A DNA stretch of 64,000 bases from Pseudomonas sp. SL4(2022) (GCF_026625725.1 NZ_CP113060.1:496001-560000), one strand, 5' to 3'. Shown: positions 17,861-27,070, numbered from the stretch's first letter. Notes: generated from the letters alone by a model not told the origin. Made by a program: numbers and translations.

Positions 17861-20053
17861 ATGCACAGAAGTCCTCCGTTCGCCCGCCGTCCCTGGCTTG
17901 CCCTGCTGTTGCTGAGTCCCTCATTGGCGCTGGGCGCAGAACAGCCCGCCAACCAGTTCGACACAGTGACCGTCACGGCCACCCGCACCGAGCAAACCCT
18001 CGACCAGGTGCCGAGTACCGTATCGGTGCAGACCGAGCGCGACATCGACCAGAAGAACGTGAAGAACATTCAGGATCTGGTGCGCTATGAGCCGGGCGTT
18101 TCCGTTGGCGGCAGTGGTGATCGCTTTGGCCTGTCGGGCTTCACCATTCGCGGTATTGGTGGCAACCGCGTCCTGACCCAGGTTGACGGCATCGGCATGC
18201 CGGACGCGTTCTCTTTTGGTGGTTTCCTCAGTGCCAAACGCGATTACGTCGACATCGATACCGTCAAGCAGGTGGAAATCATCCGTGGCCCCGCCAGTTC
18301 GCTGTATGGCAGCGATGCAATTGGCGGCGCAGTGAGCTTTCTGACCAAGGATGCCGGCGATTATCTGGACGAAGGCGATGACGTATACGCCCGCCTGAAA
18401 ACCGGCTATGACGGCAGCGATGACAGCTGGCAGCGCAGCGCCACCTTTGCCGCACGTCAAGGCCAGGTCGATGGCCTGCTGCACCTGGGCCGCCGCGGCG
18501 GTCAGGCCACCGACACCCACAGCGGTCAGGGTGGTATCGGTGGCACCCGTGAGCAGGCTAACCCGCTGGACTACCGCACCGACAACCTGCTGAGCAAATT
18601 TGGCTGGGATTACAGCGACAGCGGTCGCCTGCAACTGACCTATGAGCGCTACCAGGACAATACCGACACCCGCGTGCTGAGCAACTACAGCAATACCGCC
18701 GCCATCCGCACTCAGAATGCAGAAGACCGGGTTGATCGTGAGCGTTACTCTCTCGCCCATACCCTGCAACTCGATACCCTGGTGGCTGATCAGATCCACA
18801 GCCAACTGAGCTACCAAGACAGCCAGACCCGCCAGCAAACATTCGAAGACCGCGTGGTAACAGGTCAAGCCCGCTTCCGCACACGGGATTCCTACTACGA
18901 AGAAAAACTCTGGGCGTTCAATACCAAGCTGGACAAGGCGTTCAGCATCGGCAGCACGCAACATGCACTGGTCTATGGCCTGGACGTCAAACACCTGAAG
19001 AACGCTGACCTGCGCGAAGGCGGAGAAACCGTACTGGCCAGCCGCGTAAATACCCCCGTACTGCCCACTAGCGACTTCCCCGATCCGACCACCAAGGAAT
19101 ACGCGCTGTTCGCCCAGGACAGCATCAGTATCGGCCGCTGGACCCTGCTACCGGGCTTGCGTTATGACCACTACGAAATGCAGCCGCACGTCACCCAGAA
19201 GTACCTCAACAGCCAGGCCACGGATCGCAACCCGAGCGATTTCAAAGACTCGGCCATTTCCCCCAAGTTCGGTGTGACCTACCAACTGGACGAGGCCCAC
19301 AGCGTCTACGGTCAGTACGCTGCCGGCTTCCGTGCCCCCCAGGCGATCGAGATCTTTGGCGAGTTCGCCAACCCGGGCATGTACCGCACCCTGGCCAATA
19401 CCAACCTGAAAGCCGAAACCAGCGACAGCTTCGAGCTGGGCCTGCGCGGCCAGTACGCCATCGGCAGCTTCGGTGCGGCGCTGTTCTACAACCAGTACGA
19501 CGACTTTATTGAGCAGGTCAGCCGACCTTCCAGCGTGCCGGGTTTCCCCTTCGGCGAATTCCAATACGTCAACCGTGACCGCGTGACCATTCGCGGCGCG
19601 GAAGCCAAAGGCGAACTGTTCCTCGACCAACTGGGCCTGCCGGCAGGCTGGAAAGCCCGTGGCAGCGTGGCTTACGCCCGCGGCAAGGATGAAGGCACAG
19701 GCCAGCCGATCAACAGTGTCGACCCGCTCAAGGGCGTCTTCGGCCTGGGCTACAGCGAGCCGAGCGGCACGTTTGGTGGCGAGCTGAGCTGGACCCTGGT
19801 GGCGGCAAAAACCCGCGTCGACATGACCCAAACCGCCAATCACGTCGAAACATCGGGTTATGGCGTGCTCGACCTCAACGGCTGGTGGCAGATGACTGAT
19901 GCCTTCGCCGTGAATGCCGGCCTCTTCAACCTGACCGACAAAGAGTACTGGCAATGGGGTGATGTACGCGGCCTGACCGAAAACAGCCCAAGCCTGGGCC
20001 GTTTCAGCCAGCCGGGCCGCCACGCCGCCGTCAATCTGGTCTGGGAAATCTGA
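17861..20053 (+). CDS. phuR: TonB-dependent heme/hemoglobin receptor PhuR
   Basis: Outer-membrane receptor that takes heme from host or environmental hemoproteins; 730 residues. It has a signal peptide (to about residue 26, LALGA), a TonB-box-like segment FDTVTVTATRTEQ, the plug domain (QDLVRYEPGVSVGGSGDRFG to RGPASSLYGSDAIGGAVSF) and a 22-strand barrel. Heme-receptor landmarks are GFRAPQAIEIFGEF (FRAP motif) and ANTNLKAETSDSFELGLRG (NPNL-like, here NTNL). The C-terminus is a barrel strand with aromatic residues (AAVNLVWEI). The ATG follows TGGAGTCCCT. It is divergent from tonB-phuSTUVW. Confidence 0.94.
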   Translation: MHRSPPFARRPWLALLLLSPSLALGAEQPANQFDTVTVTATRTEQTLDQVPSTVSVQTERDIDQKNVKNIQDLVRYEPGVSVGGSGDRFGLSGFTIRGIGGNRVLTQVDGIGMPDAFSFGGFLSAKRDYVDIDTVKQVEIIRGPASSLYGSDAIGGAVSFLTKDAGDYLDEGDDVYARLKTGYDGSDDSWQRSATFAARQGQVDGLLHLGRRGGQATDTHSGQGGIGGTREQANPLDYRTDNLLSKFGWDYSDSGRLQLTYERYQDNTDTRVLSNYSNTAAIRTQNAEDRVDRERYSLAHTLQLDTLVADQIHSQLSYQDSQTRQQTFEDRVVTGQARFRTRDSYYEEKLWAFNTKLDKAFSIGSTQHALVYGLDVKHLKNADLREGGETVLASRVNTPVLPTSDFPDPTTKEYALFAQDSISIGRWTLLPGLRYDHYEMQPHVTQKYLNSQATDRNPSDFKDSAISPKFGVTYQLDEAHSVYGQYAAGFRAPQAIEIFGEFANPGMYRTLANTNLKAETSDSFELGLRGQYAIGSFGAALFYNQYDDFIEQVSRPSSVPGFPFGEFQYVNRDRVTIRGAEAKGELFLDQLGLPAGWKARGSVAYARGKDEGTGQPINSVDPLKGVFGLGYSEPSGTFGGELSWTLVAAKTRVDMTQTANHVETSGYGVLDLNGWWQMTDAFAVNAGLFNLTDKEYWQWGDVRGLTENSPSLGRFSQPGRHAAVNLVWEI

Positions 20054-20136
20054 CCCGGCAACACATCTACCGCGCGATTAACTCGCCGCGACAAAGCGTT
20101 CCACTTGGCGCAAGGATGCGCCCTCCTCTTTCACTT

Positions 20137-20171
20137 CCACGCCAGGGCGGCATAATGCCGACCTGGCGTGG
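20137..20171. repeat. 10-bp inverted repeat over the -10 and RBS of the Rieske gene
   Basis: CCACGCCAGG (20137-20146) and CCTGGCGTGG (20162-20171) are perfect inverted arms separated by 15 bases. The spacer holds CATAAT, a plausible -10, and the right arm touches the GTGGAGG ribosome-binding site. It could be an operator dyad or, in RNA, a hairpin hiding the ribosome-binding site. Confidence 0.6.
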
Positions 20172-20179
20172 AGGTTCCT

Positions 20180-20506
20180 ATGTTGCGTTTATGTGCACCC
20201 GATGAAGTGGCCGAAGGCCAGAGCCGGGGCTTCGCGGTTGCAGGTGAGAAGCTGTTTGCCGTGCGCAAGGACGGTCAACTGTATGCCTATCGCAATCGCT
20301 GCCCGCACCGCGGCATCCCGCTGGAATGGCTGCCTGACCAATTTCTCGATAGCAGCGCCAGCCTGATCCAGTGCGCCACCCACGGCGCGCTTTTTCTCAT
20401 CGAATCCGGCGAATGCGTTGCCGGCCCCTGCGCCGGGCAATCGCTGCAAGAACTTGCTATCCGCGAGGATGATCAGGCCATCTGGGTTGATCTAAATGAA
20501 ACCTAG
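20180..20506 (+). CDS. Rieske [2Fe-2S] protein
   Basis: Small free-standing Rieske ferredoxin of 108 residues. The cluster ligands are in CPHRGIPLEW and CATHGALF (C-x-H and C-x2-H). The rest of the fold is visible as LCAPDEVAEGQSRGFAV, GQLYAYRNR and a closing IREDDQAIWVDL. There is no signal peptide or membrane anchor, so it is cytoplasmic, like oxygenase-type or assimilatory nitrite reductase-type Rieske proteins. The redox partner is unknown. The ATG at 20180 has GGAGG upstream; an in-frame GTG at 20168 lies inside that site and is not used. Confidence 0.88.
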   Translation: MLRLCAPDEVAEGQSRGFAVAGEKLFAVRKDGQLYAYRNRCPHRGIPLEWLPDQFLDSSASLIQCATHGALFLIESGECVAGPCAGQSLQELAIREDDQAIWVDLNET

Positions 20507-21390
20507 AGGCCTGCAGCCTGCAAGCGCTGTGCATGCTCAACAAACAGCTTGACCGGCTCGGCGCCTTTGCCGACCAGGCCGAAGGTCTGATTGATGATGT
20601 CGAAGTGATCCAGCGGGTACTGATCACCAATCACCGTGCCCAGGTGTGAGCTGTAGCGTCCGACCATGCCATCGCACTGCCCCACCTCGCGCTGAAAGGT
20701 CTTGGCAAACAGGCGGCAGGCAACATTCGGCCCGTCGAAGCGGTTGCCGCCTTTATCGGTGATACCGGGCTGAATGGTGCCGGACCAGGAGTAGTAGCGC
20801 ACGCCATTGACCTCAGCCGCGCCCTCACCGCCCCAGACCGCCGGCAAGCCCTGCGGATACCGCACATTAAAGGCCGCCACGCCGTCGCGGGTCAGCGATT
20901 GCTGCGCCGCAGCTACATCAATCGGCAGTGGCTCGCCTTTATAACCGCGCTCCAGCCAGGCCATGCAACGTGCCACGCCACTTAATAAGACACTCAACAC
21001 ACGCTCACGCAGGCTGCCATGCGGGACTTTCCGTTTGAGAAAATCCGCCAATTCCGAACCATGATTAGGCCCGGCAACCGAGGTAACGGACGCCACCCAT
21101 TCGGGCTTTAGCGCCGCCGCATAACGGGCGGTCAGGGCGCCCTGACTGTGGCCGATCAGGTGCACCTTGTCGGCACCGGTCCGCTGCATCACGTCAGCAA
21201 TGCGCAGCAGCAGTTGCTCACCGCGCACCTCGGTGCAATGCACCGGCGACACCAGAACCGGGAACACCACGACCCCCATACGTCGCAGCACCGACACAAT
21301 GCCGTACCAATACGGATAGCCAAGCAAGCTGATAAACCCGAGCAAACCGGGCACCAACACCAGCGGATAACGGGGAGCAGAAGACGTCAT
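20503..21390 (-). CDS. Alpha/beta-hydrolase lipase (family I-like)
   Basis: Predicted triacylglycerol lipase of 295 residues. It starts YPLVLVPGLLGFISLLGYPY (oxyanion-hole strand), has the nucleophile elbow LIGHSQGALTARYAAAL, the family feature SVTSVAGPNHGSELADF, and C-terminal candidates for the acid and base: CDGMVGRYSSHLG (Asp) and YPLDHFDIINQ (His). Unlike secreted LipA-type lipases it has no signal peptide and no lif foldase gene beside it, so it is probably intracellular or surface-associated. The ATG at 21390 is preceded by GGAAGG. It converges on the Rieske gene, with the stops overlapping by four bases. Confidence 0.87.
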   Translation of the reverse strand: MTSSAPRYPLVLVPGLLGFISLLGYPYWYGIVSVLRRMGVVVFPVLVSPVHCTEVRGEQLLLRIADVMQRTGADKVHLIGHSQGALTARYAAALKPEWVASVTSVAGPNHGSELADFLKRKVPHGSLRERVLSVLLSGVARCMAWLERGYKGEPLPIDVAAAQQSLTRDGVAAFNVRYPQGLPAVWGGEGAAEVNGVRYYSWSGTIQPGITDKGGNRFDGPNVACRLFAKTFQREVGQCDGMVGRYSSHLGTVIGDQYPLDHFDIINQTFGLVGKGAEPVKLFVEHAQRLQAAGL

Positions 21391-21481
21391 GGGCAACCTT
21401 CCTGGTAATCATGTGTTGAACGCCGCCAAGCACTCTCAGCCTATGACCACACTAACCCGCAAAGATTACGCCAGGGTGGCG

Positions 21482-22570
21482 TCATGCCTGCTGCGGCAAC
21501 CCGGTAGAAGGCGCAAGGCGATAAATCCAGATACGTGAGAGCACCGTTCTGAACTGATGCCAGAGACTGCCACTGTTATAGACCTGACCATAACGCTCAG
21601 CGATCTCACGCACGTCCAAGGCCAACGCCGCATAGCGCCGCGCCGGCAGATCGGGGAACAGGTGGTGTTCGATCTGATGGCTGAGGTTACCGGTTAGGAT
21701 GTGAAACAGCGGCCCGCCGTTCAGGTTGCTGGACCCGCGCAGCTGACGCAGGTACCAGTGACCGCGACTCTCGCCGACCACGGATTCTTTGCTGAACACC
21801 GCGGCTTGCTCGGTGAAGTGACCGCAAAAGATCACCGTGAAGGTCCACACGTTGCGGATCAGGTTGGCCACGGCATTACCGGCGAGCACTGCCGCGGCAT
21901 TGGCGCCGATCAGCAGCGCCAGCAGCGGGAAGGCCAGGTAATCCTTGCCCCATTGACGCAGCACCTTGACACTGAACTGCCTGATCAGCGGGCGCACCTC
22001 GGCCTTGCTCAGCTTGCCTTTGTAGACCTTGTCCAGGCGCAGGTGCTGAATCGCCACCGAATACTGGAACAACACCGCCTGGATCGTCACCCACAGCGGC
22101 TGCCAACGGTAGAACGGCTTCCAGCGCTGTTCGGGAAACAAGCGCACCACGCCATAGCCCACGTCATCGTCCATGCCCAGTACATTGGTCCAGGTGTGGT
22201 GCACATGGTTGTGGGTGTGCCGCCAGAAGTCGCTCGGCCCGGCGATATCCCATTCATAAGTGCGTCCGGCCAGTTCAGGATCGTTCATCCAGTCGTACTG
22301 GCCGTGCATCACGTTATGCCCCAACTCCATATTTTCCAGAATCTTGCCCAGCCCCAGCAGCAAAGTGCCGAGCAGCCAGGTCGGCGGAAACCAACCGAAC
22401 ATCAAAAGCCCGCGCCCGCTCCAGCAACAGCAGCGCACCGCGGCGCGAATCCGGCGGATATAGCGAGCATCTGCCTCGCCGAGATCGGCCAGGGTGCGCT
22501 GGCGCAGCGCATCCAGCTCCTGGCCGAATGCATCCAACTCGGCAGCGGACAGGTGACGGTCTGCGCGCAT
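21482..22570 (-). CDS. desB: Acyl-CoA delta-9 fatty acid desaturase DesB
   Basis: Membrane desaturase introducing a cis double bond into acyl-CoA chains taken up from outside. The protein has 362 residues with three histidine boxes: GHNVMHGQYD (HxxxH), RHTHNHVHHTWTN (HxxHH) and GNLSHQIEHHLFPDLP (HxxHH). Hydrophobic segments lie around LLMFGWFPPTWLLGTLLLGL and LLALLIGANAAAVLAG. It lies directly downstream of desC, and its ATG at 22570 follows GAGGTAACCCC. In P. aeruginosa DesB-DesC is the inducible aerobic desaturase controlled by DesT, with the same gene order next to ureE. Confidence 0.92.
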   Translation of the reverse strand: MRADRHLSAAELDAFGQELDALRQRTLADLGEADARYIRRIRAAVRCCCWSGRGLLMFGWFPPTWLLGTLLLGLGKILENMELGHNVMHGQYDWMNDPELAGRTYEWDIAGPSDFWRHTHNHVHHTWTNVLGMDDDVGYGVVRLFPEQRWKPFYRWQPLWVTIQAVLFQYSVAIQHLRLDKVYKGKLSKAEVRPLIRQFSVKVLRQWGKDYLAFPLLALLIGANAAAVLAGNAVANLIRNVWTFTVIFCGHFTEQAAVFSKESVVGESRGHWYLRQLRGSSNLNGGPLFHILTGNLSHQIEHHLFPDLPARRYAALALDVREIAERYGQVYNSGSLWHQFRTVLSRIWIYRLAPSTGLPQQA

Positions 22571-22586
22571 GGGGTTACCTCGCAAG

Positions 22587-23702
22587 TTAAAGATCAATGT
22601 CTACGTCGCTGTGGGCGGCGTTGACGCATAAACGAATCGGTTGCCCCGGCTCACTGAACAGCGCGCCGCTGCGCAAGTCGCGCACCGTGCCACTGAGCAA
22701 GGTGCAGGTACAGCTGGCGCAGATGCCCTGGCGGCAACCATGGGCCGGCTGCAAACCCTGCGCTTCAGCCAGCTCCAGCAGGCTGCGCTGGTTGTCGGCC
22801 TGCATCTGTTGATGGCTGCGGGCAAAACCCAGGCGTACCGCGCGCAGCCCTTCAACGGCGTTGAACGCAGGAGGGGTAAAAGCTTCCACTTGCAGCGCAC
22901 CAGGCAACTGCTCGTGCTGCCACCAATGTTGCACCTGCTCAACAAAGCCCGCCGGGCCACAGACCAGTACACGGCGCTGCTGCAACGCGGTGACCGAATG
23001 CAGATGTTCAACCGTAAAGCGCCCGGCCAACTGGCCCGGCTCGGCTTTGGCAGCTGTCAGTGACCAGTGCACCTGCAGATTGCCGTACTGCGCTTGCAGC
23101 GCCTGCAATTCGGATGCAAAGGCGCACTGGCCCTGCCCACGCACGTAATGCAGCAGCGTGATCGGCGCGCTGAAGCCCTGCGCCAGCGCGACACGCAGCA
23201 AGCCCAGCAGCGGCGTAATGCCACTGCCAGCGGCCAACAGCAGGACGCCTTGTTGTGCCTCGGGCCAGCTCAGCTCGCCATACGCCGGCCCAAGCTCCAG
23301 CACATCACCCAGCGCCAGCTGCTCCAGCAGATAGGGCGAAACGCGGCCACCCGCCTGATGCTTGATGGCGATCTGCACACAACCATTTGGCTGCACCGCC
23401 GTCAGGCTGTAACTGCGGCTCAGGCGTACGCCGTCACGTTCGAGATAGAGCTGCAGGTGCTGGCCCGGCTGCGCACCGCGCCAGTTGCCGTTGGCCTGCA
23501 GGGTCAGCTCAAGCATGTCATCGGCCACCCACTGACGCTGGGTTACCCGCGCGAATACCCGATTCAGGCGCAGCGCCGGGTGCAGCAGTTTCAGCCCGGC
23601 ATCGACATCGCTTTCCCGTAACCAACCATCAGCCACCAGCAGTCGCAACGGCCCTAACAGGCGCAAACACCCGCGCATCCAGGCAAAAGGAATAAGGGCC
23701 AC
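22587..23702 (-). CDS. desC: Ferredoxin-type oxidoreductase DesC (electron donor to DesB)
   Basis: Supplies electrons from NAD(P)H to DesB. The 371-residue protein has an FAD-binding domain (LSRSYSLTAVQPNG), a NAD(P)-binding domain (LLAAGSGITPLLGLL and RVLVCGPAGFVEQV) and a C-terminal plant-type [2Fe-2S] domain (HGCRQGICASCTCTLLSG and RLCVNAAHSDVDIDL). The frame is open to a GTG at 23729, but that codon lies inside the operator. The GTG at 23702 has GGAG at correct spacing, just after the operator. It forms an operon with desB, 16 bases apart. Confidence 0.9.
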   Translation of the reverse strand: MALIPFAWMRGCLRLLGPLRLLVADGWLRESDVDAGLKLLHPALRLNRVFARVTQRQWVADDMLELTLQANGNWRGAQPGQHLQLYLERDGVRLSRSYSLTAVQPNGCVQIAIKHQAGGRVSPYLLEQLALGDVLELGPAYGELSWPEAQQGVLLLAAGSGITPLLGLLRVALAQGFSAPITLLHYVRGQGQCAFASELQALQAQYGNLQVHWSLTAAKAEPGQLAGRFTVEHLHSVTALQQRRVLVCGPAGFVEQVQHWWQHEQLPGALQVEAFTPPAFNAVEGLRAVRLGFARSHQQMQADNQRSLLELAEAQGLQPAHGCRQGICASCTCTLLSGTVRDLRSGALFSEPGQPIRLCVNAAHSDVDIDL

Positions 23703-23712
23703 GGCAGACTCC

Positions 23713-23730
23713 AGTGAACAATTGTTCACT
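23713..23730. promoter_or_regulatory. Perfect 18-bp palindrome, probable DesT operator
   Basis: AGTGAACAATTGTTCACT is identical on both strands. It lies in the desC-desT gap, eleven bases from the desC start, and closely resembles the palindrome bound by DesT in P. aeruginosa (AGTGAAC arms). DesT bound to unsaturated acyl-CoA represses desCB; bound to saturated acyl-CoA it releases. Confidence 0.85.
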
Positions 23731-23855
23731 AGACTGACAGAGCCAACACCACTCAGTCAACACTCGTACACTCAAGTAAGCTGCGCGCGTGGTTCGACGT
23801 CTACAACGCCGCTTTGTTAGAGTGCGGTGCTGAACGCCATGCCGAGCCTCGAAGT

Positions 23856-24500
23856 TTGAAACCACTACAACCGCGCGCCGAACAAAAACTGCAAACCCGC
23901 CACGCCCTGATGGACGCCGCCCGCAGCCTGATGGACAGCGGCCGTGGCTTTGGCAGCTTGAGTCTGCGCGAAGTCGCGCGCTGCGCCGGGATTGTGCCTA
24001 CCGGGTTCTACCGGCACTTTGACGACATGGATGCCCTCGGTCTGGCCTTGGTGGCCGAAGTGGGGGAAACCTTTCGCGAGACCATTCGCCAGGTACGCCA
24101 CCACGAATTCGAGCTGGGCGGCGTGATTGATGCTTCGGTGCGAATCTTCCTCGATGCTGTGGCAGCCAACCGCTCACAGTTCCTGTTTCTCGCCCGCGAA
24201 CAGTACGGTGGCTCACTGCCGGTGCGCCTGGCCGTAGGCGCTTTGCGTGAACGCATCACCGCTGACCTGGTGGCCGACCTCGCGCTGATGCCCAAGCTGC
24301 AGCATTTCGATACGCCAGCACAGAACGTGCTGGCCGACCTGGTGGTCAAGACCGTATTCGCCACCCTGCCCGAGCTGATCGACCCTCCGGCCCGTGCCCT
24401 GCCGCGCCATGCCACCCCTGAAGCGAAGATGATCGAGCAGCTGCGTTTTATCTTTATCGGCGCCAAACACTGGCAGGGGCTTGGCCAGCACCACACCTGA
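23856..24500 (+). CDS. desT: TetR-family acyl-CoA-sensing repressor DesT
   Basis: Regulator of the divergent desCB operon that distinguishes saturated from unsaturated acyl-CoA. The N-terminal HTH reads SLSLREVARCAGIVPTGFYR (canonical TetR, then HFDDMDALGLALV); the ligand domain follows with FLFLAREQYGGSLPVRLA and LADLVVKTVFATLPELIDPP. The start is uncertain: the frame is open from a TTG at 23814, no ATG lies upstream of the homologous region, and the TTG at 23856 (MKPLQPRAEQKLQTRHAL) gives the usual size, 214 residues. Synteny with desCB and ureE supports the name. Confidence 0.85.
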   Translation: MKPLQPRAEQKLQTRHALMDAARSLMDSGRGFGSLSLREVARCAGIVPTGFYRHFDDMDALGLALVAEVGETFRETIRQVRHHEFELGGVIDASVRIFLDAVAANRSQFLFLAREQYGGSLPVRLAVGALRERITADLVADLALMPKLQHFDTPAQNVLADLVVKTVFATLPELIDPPARALPRHATPEAKMIEQLRFIFIGAKHWQGLGQHHT

Positions 24501-24664
24501 GCGCACCACAATTGCGCACAGCCATTGCGTGCGCACCAAAGCGCAGCCCTGAATGCCCGATAGTTAAGCACTGCACCCACTGAAGAACCCGCATTGCGCG
24601 GCCATACAGCAGTTTGGCAAGGCACTTGCTCTGTAACCGGCATTGTCCTGCCGGAAACTGCCCC

Positions 24665-25165
24665 ATGTTGGTGATCCACCGCCGTATTGCCGCCCAGCCA
24701 CACTGGGACGCCGAACTCGAACTGAGTTTCGAGGCCCGTAGCAAAAGCCGCCTGCGCTGCTTCAGCCGCACAGGCGAGGATGTCGGCCTGTTCCTCGAAC
24801 GCGGCCAGCCCGCACTGCACGACGGCGAATACCTGCAAGCCGAAGACGGCCGTATCGCACGTGTGTTCGCCCGCCCCGAGCCACTGCTGCACGTCACCTG
24901 CGCCAACGCCTTCGAACTGATGCGCGCCGCCTATCACCTGGGCAACCGCCATGTCGCCCTGCAACTCGGTGATGGCTGGCTGCGCCTACCGGATGACTAT
25001 GTGCTCAAGGCCATGCTCGAGCAGCTAGGTGCCACGGTGAAACTGATCGAAGCGCCCTACCAACCCGAGCAAGGCGCATACGGCGGCGGCCATCACCACT
25101 CCCACGCCGGCGATGCCGAATTCAGCTATGCGCCGCGCCTGCATCAATTCGGTGCACGTAAGTGA
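24665..25165 (+). CDS. ureE: Urease accessory protein UreE (nickel metallochaperone)
   Basis: Delivers Ni(II) to the urease apoenzyme. The 166-residue protein has the N-terminal peptide-binding domain (LVIHRRIAAQPHWDAELELS), the metal-binding domain with the conserved histidine in the dimer interface (LGNRHVALQLGDGWLRLPDD) and a His-rich tail (GGGHHHSHAGDAEF). The ATG at 24665 begins the conserved domain; the frame is open further upstream without support. Its last codons overlap the ureF start. The 164 bp before it show no gene. Confidence 0.94.
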   Translation: MLVIHRRIAAQPHWDAELELSFEARSKSRLRCFSRTGEDVGLFLERGQPALHDGEYLQAEDGRIARVFARPEPLLHVTCANAFELMRAAYHLGNRHVALQLGDGWLRLPDDYVLKAMLEQLGATVKLIEAPYQPEQGAYGGGHHHSHAGDAEFSYAPRLHQFGARK

Positions 25166-25836
25166 ATAAAGCCTGGCAGCTACTCCGGCTCGCCAGTCCC
25201 CAGCTGCCGATTGGCGGTTACAGCTATTCCCAGGGTCTGGAAATGGCCGTGGAACAGGGCCTGGTCGATAGCGCAGAAAGCGCCCAGCGCTGGATTGCCG
25301 ATCAGTTGCTGCTCAACCTCGCGCGCTTCGAGGCACCGCTGTTGCTCGCCCATTGCCAGGCCGCAGCCAACGAGGACTGGGCCCAGCTGCGCCGGCTCGC
25401 CGAACAGCAACGCGCCAGCCGTGAAACCCGTGAGCTGCGCCTGGAAAGCCGGCAGATGGGCTACTCCCTGCAGCAACTGCTCAGCGGCCTGCCGGAGCTG
25501 GATCAGCCGGCGCAGCAACTGTTTAGTGAACTGGACGAACCCGGCCTGGCCGTCGGCTGGGCGCTGGCGGCGCGGGCCTGGCAGATCGCACCGCAGGATG
25601 CCCTCGCCGCCTGGCTCTGGGGTTGGCTGGAAAACCAGCTGGCAGTGCTGATGAAAACCCTGCCGCTGGGCCAACAAGCTGCCCAGCGACTGACCTCACA
25701 CTTGCTGCCGCTGCTCGATCAAGCGCAACACCAGGCTAGCGAGTTAGAACCGCAACACTGGGGCAGCGCCGCCTTTGGCCTGGCCCTGGCGAGCATGGCG
25801 CACGAGCGCCAGTACAGCCGTTTATTCCGCTCTTGA
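25162..25836 (+). CDS. ureF: Urease accessory protein UreF
   Basis: Part of the UreD-UreF-UreG activation complex; acts as a GTPase-modulating scaffold. It has 224 residues, all helical. Family landmarks are [20 protein letters not shown] and [19 protein letters not shown] at the N-terminus, [20 protein letters not shown] in the middle and the C-terminal [11 protein letters not shown]. The start is a GTG that overlaps the ureE stop (GTGA), so the two are translationally coupled. Confidence 0.94.
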   Translation: MNKAWQLLRLASPQLPIGGYSYSQGLEMAVEQGLVDSAESAQRWIADQLLLNLARFEAPLLLAHCQAAANEDWAQLRRLAEQQRASRETRELRLESRQMGYSLQQLLSGLPELDQPAQQLFSELDEPGLAVGWALAARAWQIAPQDALAAWLWGWLENQLAVLMKTLPLGQQAAQRLTSHLLPLLDQAQHQASELEPQHWGSAAFGLALASMAHERQYSRLFRS

Positions 25837-25855
25837 TGATAAGGAAGACTTGAAG

Positions 25856-26470
25856 ATGAACAGCCAACCCCTGCGTGTCGGCATCGGTGGCCCGGTCGGT
25901 TCCGGCAAAACCGCCCTGACCCTGGCCCTGTGCCTGGCCCTGCGCGAGCGCTACAACCTCGCCGTGGTGACCAACGACATTTACACCCAGGAAGATGCGC
26001 AGTTTCTGGTGCGCAACCAGGCCTTAGCCCCGGAGCGGATCATCGGCGTGGAAACCGGCGGCTGCCCGCACACCGCCATCCGCGAAGACGCCTCGATCAA
26101 CCTGGAAGCCGTCGAACAGCTCAACCGGCGCTTTCCGGGTTTGGACCTGATCATCGTCGAATCCGGCGGTGACAACCTCTCGGCCACCTTCAGCCCTGAA
26201 CTGTCGGACCTGACGATCTACGTGATCGATGTCTCTGCCGGCGACAAGCTGCCGCGCAAGGGTGGTCCGGGCATCTGCAAGTCTGACCTGCTGGTGATCA
26301 ACAAAATCGACCTGGCCCCACTGGTCGGCGCATCGCTGGACGTGATGGAACGCGACACCCTGAAAATGCGCGGCGAAAAACCGTTCGTGTTCAGCAACCA
26401 GAAGGTTGGCCAGGGGCTCGACCAGATCATCGCCTTTATCGAGCAGCACGGCATGCTCAACGCCGCCTGA
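25856..26470 (+). CDS. ureG: Urease accessory GTPase UreG
   Basis: SIMIBI-class GTPase that powers nickel insertion into urease. The 204-residue protein contains the P-loop [19 protein letters not shown], the nickel-binding Cys-Pro-His motif in [19 protein letters not shown], the [19 protein letters not shown] switch and the base-specificity NKxD in [12 protein letters not shown]. The frame is open from 25775 inside ureF, but the ATG at 25856 starts the conserved protein and follows AAGGAAGACTTGAAG. Confidence 0.97.
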   Translation: MNSQPLRVGIGGPVGSGKTALTLALCLALRERYNLAVVTNDIYTQEDAQFLVRNQALAPERIIGVETGGCPHTAIREDASINLEAVEQLNRRFPGLDLIIVESGGDNLSATFSPELSDLTIYVIDVSAGDKLPRKGGPGICKSDLLVINKIDLAPLVGASLDVMERDTLKMRGEKPFVFSNQKVGQGLDQIIAFIEQHGMLNAA

Positions 26471-26497
26471 GAACCCATTCAGTCAAGGAGACACCCC

Positions 26498-27070
26498 ATG
26501 AACCTGCGTAAATCGCTCTTCGCCATCGCCCTGTTTCTCAGCCCCGCAGTGGCCTTCGCCCACGCTGGCCACGATCACTCCGGATGGATGGCCGGTTTGG
26601 CGCACCCGGTATTCGGCCTCGACCACCTGCTGGCCATGCTCGCCGTCGGTCTGTGGGCCGCGCAGCAATCCGGCGCGGCGCGCTGGGCGCTGCCATTGAC
26701 CTTTGTCGGCAGCATGCTGGTCGGCGGCCTGCTGGGCTTTAACGGCCTGGAAATGCCGCTGATGGAAACCGGCATCGCCGCCTCGGTATTGGCCTTTGGC
26801 TTGCTGGTGGCCGTGGCCATTCGCCTGCCGATGGTGATCGCCATCGCCCTGACCGCACTGTTCGCCCTGACCCACGGCGTCGCCCACGGTCTGGAGCTGC
26901 CGGAGCTGGCCAGCCCATGGGGTTATGCCGCCGGTTTCGTGGTTGCCACGGCGGCCCTGCACGCCAGTGGCTATGCCCTGGTGCGTCTGCTGCCCCAAGC
27001 CGCTGCACCGGTGGTGCGCGTACTTGGCGCCGCCTCGGCAGTCACCGGCGCCTGGCTGCTGGCCGGCTGA
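26498..27070 (+). CDS. ureJ: HupE/UreJ family nickel permease
   Basis: Integral membrane protein of 190 residues with a cleavable-looking N-terminus (ending AVAFAHAGHDHSG) and about six membrane helices. The conserved HPVFGLDHLLAMLAVGLWAA motif, with metal-binding histidines in the first helix, and LTHGVAHGLELPELA identify the HupE/UreJ family. Such proteins bring nickel across the inner membrane. It starts 27 bases after ureG, preceded by AAGGAGACACCCC, so it belongs to the ureEFG operon and would supply the nickel that UreE and UreG use. Confidence 0.92.
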   Translation: MNLRKSLFAIALFLSPAVAFAHAGHDHSGWMAGLAHPVFGLDHLLAMLAVGLWAAQQSGAARWALPLTFVGSMLVGGLLGFNGLEMPLMETGIAASVLAFGLLVAVAIRLPMVIAIALTALFALTHGVAHGLELPELASPWGYAAGFVVATAALHASGYALVRLLPQAAAPVVRVLGAASAVTGAWLLAG

